Of a stretch of DNA of 20,602 bases, positions 18,834-20,602 are shown piece by piece. Source of the DNA: Aquisalimonas sp. (lineage in GTDB: Bacteria > Pseudomonadota > Gammaproteobacteria > Nitrococcales > Aquisalimonadaceae); contig SKYZ01000007.1 of the NCBI GenBank assembly GCA_007127625.1, positions 1 to 20,602 on the forward strand, in the 5' to 3' direction. Positions within the stretch are counted from its first letter, which is position 1, and each line of letters opens with the position of its first letter. The translations under genes were made by a program, and so were the position numbers. The notes under the pieces are model-generated. The model was not told where the DNA came from, made no database searches, and worked only from the letters and a program-made list of their open reading frames with translations.

Positions 18834-18860
18834 CCTGCGAAAGTGCCCTGCAGGTAAGGC

Positions 18861-18875
18861 GCTGGTATCATCGAT
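18861..18875 (+). promoter_or_regulatory. Candidate extended -10 promoter of fliK
   Basis: TGGTATCAT just after 18861: an extended -10 (TGn) followed by TATCAT, 5 of 6 consensus bases, with no recognisable -35. It lies about 35 bp before the fliK start. I found no sigma54 or sigma28 site facing fliK. Confidence 0.35.
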
Positions 18876-18907
18876 TCAGTTCACCGGAGACCAGGACGGA
18901 CGCCCTC

Positions 18908-20104
18908 ATGCTGCCCCCGCCCGTTGCCCCGCAGGCCGCGTTGCTCCGCGTGGCCGAGCCCCCGGCCGGCGCGGCACGCGCGCTGCAGCCCGGCCAGGTG
19001 CTGGACGCAGTGGCGCGTTCGGTTTCGCGGGACGGGCAGGTGACGCTGCAACTCGGCAATCAGACCCTGCAGGCACGCACCGACCAGCCCCTGCAAAGCG
19101 GCGAACGGTTGCAGGTCCAGGTGGTGCGTCAGGATTCTGACACCCTGATGCTGCGCGTGTTGCCGACACCGCGTACCAGCGAGGCGTCGGAGGCCATGCG
19201 CGGATTGCTGGCCCGTCAGGCACCCGCCAACGCGCTATCGGCCAATGCCGCGCTGGTGGTGCAGGAACCTTCCGCGGTTCGCCAGTTGCCGGAACAGGTG
19301 CAACAGGCCCTGCGCCAGTATTTCCAGGCCCTGCCGGATGCCTCCCGGGTCAGCCGCAGTGACGGGCTCCGCCAGGCCGTCACGGACAGCGGCCTGCATC
19401 TGGAACGCCGCCTGGCCGCGGTCGCCGCCGGCGCCGAGCCCCCCGTCACCATTCGCGGGGACCAGAAAGGCCAGCTCGCTGCACTTCTCAACCAGATATT
19501 CAAGGCCCTGGATGCCCGCCCCCGGACCACGGGCAGCAGCGACCAGCCATTGCCCGCCGCCGCCCAGGGTCGCGCCGCACCCGCCACGCCGCCGCCGCCA
19601 CCGCAGCTACCCAGCCTCGCCAATCCCGGGAGCATGGGTGACGCCCTGACGGAACTGGCGCGCCAGGCCGACGGCGCGCTGGCCCGCACCCAACTCCATC
19701 AACTGGCACTGCTCGCCGGCGACGCGCTCCCCTTCTTCTTCGAACTGCCGGTGCGTGACGGTCGCGGCGTCGATCTGCTGCAGTTCCGCATGGACCGCGA
19801 CGGCGAAGGCGACGACAAGGACGGCGAGCGGACCTGGCGGGTCATGGTGAGCTTCAACTTTGAACGCCTGGGGCCGATGCACGCGGTCATCCACCTGTCC
19901 GCGGAGGCCGTCGCCACCACCTGGTGGGCAGAACACCCGGCCACGGCCCGTTTCCTGGACAGGCACCTGGAGGCGCTGACGGAAAGGCTGGAGGGCCTCG
20001 GCCTGCGGGTGGCCAACATGACCTGCGCGGAAGGGCGCCCGCCCATGGCAGACGACGCCCCCGGTTCTCCGGGGCGAGAGGGGTTCATCAATGAGCAGGC
20101 CTGA
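18908..20104 (+). CDS. fliK: Flagellar hook-length control protein FliK
   Basis: 398 residues from the ATG at 18908, with AGGA upstream; longer in-frame starts overlap the divergent cyclase and its promoter. The N-terminal half is Gln/Leu/Ala-rich (30-200), followed by a Pro/Ala-rich linker (about 205-236) and the conserved C-terminal Flg_hook domain (about 275-375), with VMVSFNFERLGPMHAVIHLS at 312-331. FliK is exported as a molecular ruler and, through its C-terminal domain, makes FlhB switch from hook to filament substrates. Its neighbours are unusual: it is not within a fliE-fliL cluster but overlaps a stand-alone FlhB C-domain gene by 14 bp. This matches a FliK-like/FlhB-like gene pair that I recall from many gammaproteobacteria. 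It may be a second paralogue rather than the only fliK. Confidence 0.85.
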   Translation: MLPPPVAPQAALLRVAEPPAGAARALQPGQVLDAVARSVSRDGQVTLQLGNQTLQARTDQPLQSGERLQVQVVRQDSDTLMLRVLPTPRTSEASEAMRGLLARQAPANALSANAALVVQEPSAVRQLPEQVQQALRQYFQALPDASRVSRSDGLRQAVTDSGLHLERRLAAVAAGAEPPVTIRGDQKGQLAALLNQIFKALDARPRTTGSSDQPLPAAAQGRAAPATPPPPPQLPSLANPGSMGDALTELARQADGALARTQLHQLALLAGDALPFFFELPVRDGRGVDLLQFRMDRDGEGDDKDGERTWRVMVSFNFERLGPMHAVIHLSAEAVATTWWAEHPATARFLDRHLEALTERLEGLGLRVANMTCAEGRPPMADDAPGSPGREGFINEQA

Positions 20105-20375
20105 CAACACCCACCACCGCCTGGCGGTGGCCCTGGAATACGACGGTGAGGGTGCCCCGACGGTCACCGCCAAGGGGGCGGATGCGCTGGCCGAGGCCAT
20201 CGTCGCCCTGGCCCAGAATCACGACGTGCCCGTGCATGCCGACCAGACCCTGGCGCAACTGTTGTCCCAGCTGGAGGTGGACGAGGAAATCCCGGAGCGG
20301 CTCTACCGGGTGGTTGCCGAGGTGATCGCCTTCGCTTACCTGATCAAGGGGAAGACACCGGGGGATCTGCGTTAA
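20091..20375 (+). CDS. Stand-alone FlhB C-terminal domain protein (EscU/YscU/FlhB switch family)
   Basis: 94 residues from the ATG at 20091, with GAGAGGGG just upstream; the start overlaps the last 14 bp of fliK, so the two are probably translationally coupled. The whole protein aligns by eye with the cytoplasmic domain of FlhB after its autocleavage point: NTHHRLAVALEYDG stands where FlhB has NPTHYAVALKYD, and AKGAD, VPV, EEIPERLYRVVAEVIAFAY follow the FlhB order. The four-helix membrane export-gate part is missing, and the proline of NPTH is not present, so no cleavage is expected. Such short FlhB-like proteins (FlhX type) are thought to take part in, or modulate, export specificity. Its position beside fliK supports that. 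Confidence 0.9.
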   Translation: MSRPDNTHHRLAVALEYDGEGAPTVTAKGADALAEAIVALAQNHDVPVHADQTLAQLLSQLEVDEEIPERLYRVVAEVIAFAYLIKGKTPGDLR

Positions 20376-20401
20376 GGGAAGCACACGCGGAGCCTTCGGC
20401 T

Positions 20402-20505
20402 GGATCCGTAGGCTGGACCTTCAGGTCCACCTTACCCCGACATGCAAGCCAAGGTGGCTTATCGAAGCCCGCCATGGTGGACCTGAAGGTCCACCCTACG
20501 GATCC
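20402..20505. repeat. REPIN-like inverted pair of REP elements
   Basis: Two 30-bp arms, 20402-20431 and 20476-20505, are inverted copies of one another with one mismatch. Each carries a GTAG tetranucleotide (CTAC in the second) beside an internal palindrome, TGGACCT-TC-AGGTCCA. GTAG plus an imperfect palindrome is the hallmark of REP sequences mobilised by RAYT transposases, and an inverted doublet is a REPIN. It begins 27 bp after the FlhB-like gene. No RAYT gene is in the window. Confidence 0.72.
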
Positions 20506-20524
20506 TCGGATCTTGTTGGATGGC

Positions 20525-20544
20525 CGGTGCATCAAGATGCACCG
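20525..20544. repeat. Short hairpin CGGTGCAT-CAAG-ATGCACCG
   Basis: A perfect 8-bp inverted repeat with a 4-base loop, 20 bp beyond the REPIN-like element. No T-run follows, so it is probably another palindromic repeat unit rather than a terminator. Confidence 0.5.
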
Positions 20545-20554
20545 ATTGACCGTT

Positions 20555-20596
20555 GGTTTCGGCTCGCGGCGCCGCGTCGCCCGTGTGCGAGAAACC
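20555..20596. repeat. Bulged hairpin at the window edge
   Basis: GGTTT (20555-20559) pairs with AAACC (20592-20596) and CTCGC (20563-20567) with GCGAG (20587-20591), leaving a three-base bulge and a GC-rich loop. It may belong to the palindromic repeat cluster or to regulation of a gene beyond the edge. Confidence 0.3.
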
Positions 20597-20602
20597 GGCT
20601 CA

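Noticed and set aside
18467..18907. Long N-terminal extension of fliK
   Set aside because: It would overlap the divergent cyclase gene and its sigma54 promoter; FliK-like sequence and an AGGA site begin only at 18908.

Overview
The window is GC-rich DNA from a motile gammaproteobacterium. The evidence is a gammaproteobacterial tRNA-Glu(UUC) with encoded CCA, a DamX-type AAA/SPOR cell-division protein, a FliK plus stand-alone FlhB-C pair, consensus sigma28 promoters and a sigma54 promoter. A halophilic or sulfur-oxidising lineage such as the Ectothiorhodospiraceae would fit, but that placement is a guess. Almost every gene serves signal transduction or flagella: chemotaxis, phosphorelay, partner switching and cyclic-di-GMP.

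Layout. (1) 1-824, minus: the N-terminal part of a soluble chemoreceptor behind a perfect-core sigma28 promoter. (2) 1082-6013, plus: a 1643-residue CheB-CheR-PAS-LOV-PAS-histidine kinase-receiver fusion. (3) 13355-6051, minus: an apparent five-gene operon of CheY-like receiver, membrane chemoreceptor, STAS anti-anti-sigma protein, receiver-PP2C-HATPase switch protein, and a 1203-residue LOV-pseudokinase-REC-Hpt-REC-GGDEF-EAL protein. It starts from a strong sigma28-like promoter at 13425-13451. (4) 15539-13461, minus: a GAF hybrid histidine kinase with receiver and Hpt, directly upstream. (5) 15540-16028: no protein gene; a run of hairpins ending in a plus-strand terminator (possible small RNA) and the terminator of the tRNA. 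(6) 16104-16029, minus: tRNA-Glu. (7) 16267-17859, plus: damX-like gene. (8) 18775-17873, minus: a GAF-like/GGDEF diguanylate cyclase behind a sigma54 promoter. (9) 18908-20375, plus: fliK and an FlhB C-domain gene, overlapping. (10) 20376-20602: REP/REPIN-like inverted repeats.

How they may work together. The STAS and receiver-PP2C-HATPase pair has the architecture of the Pseudomonas HsbA/HsbR and Shewanella CrsA/CrsR switches, which choose between flagellar (FlgM/sigma28) and biofilm (c-di-GMP) programmes. Here that pair is co-transcribed with a chemoreceptor, a CheY and a LOV-carrying c-di-GMP enzyme, apparently under sigma28 itself. Facing this operon is a second LOV protein fused to chemoreceptor methylation and demethylation domains. 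My reading is a blue-light and phosphorelay input module acting on both chemotaxis adaptation and the motile/sessile switch, with feedback from flagellar assembly. The domain and promoter calls come from the sequence. The wiring is inference.
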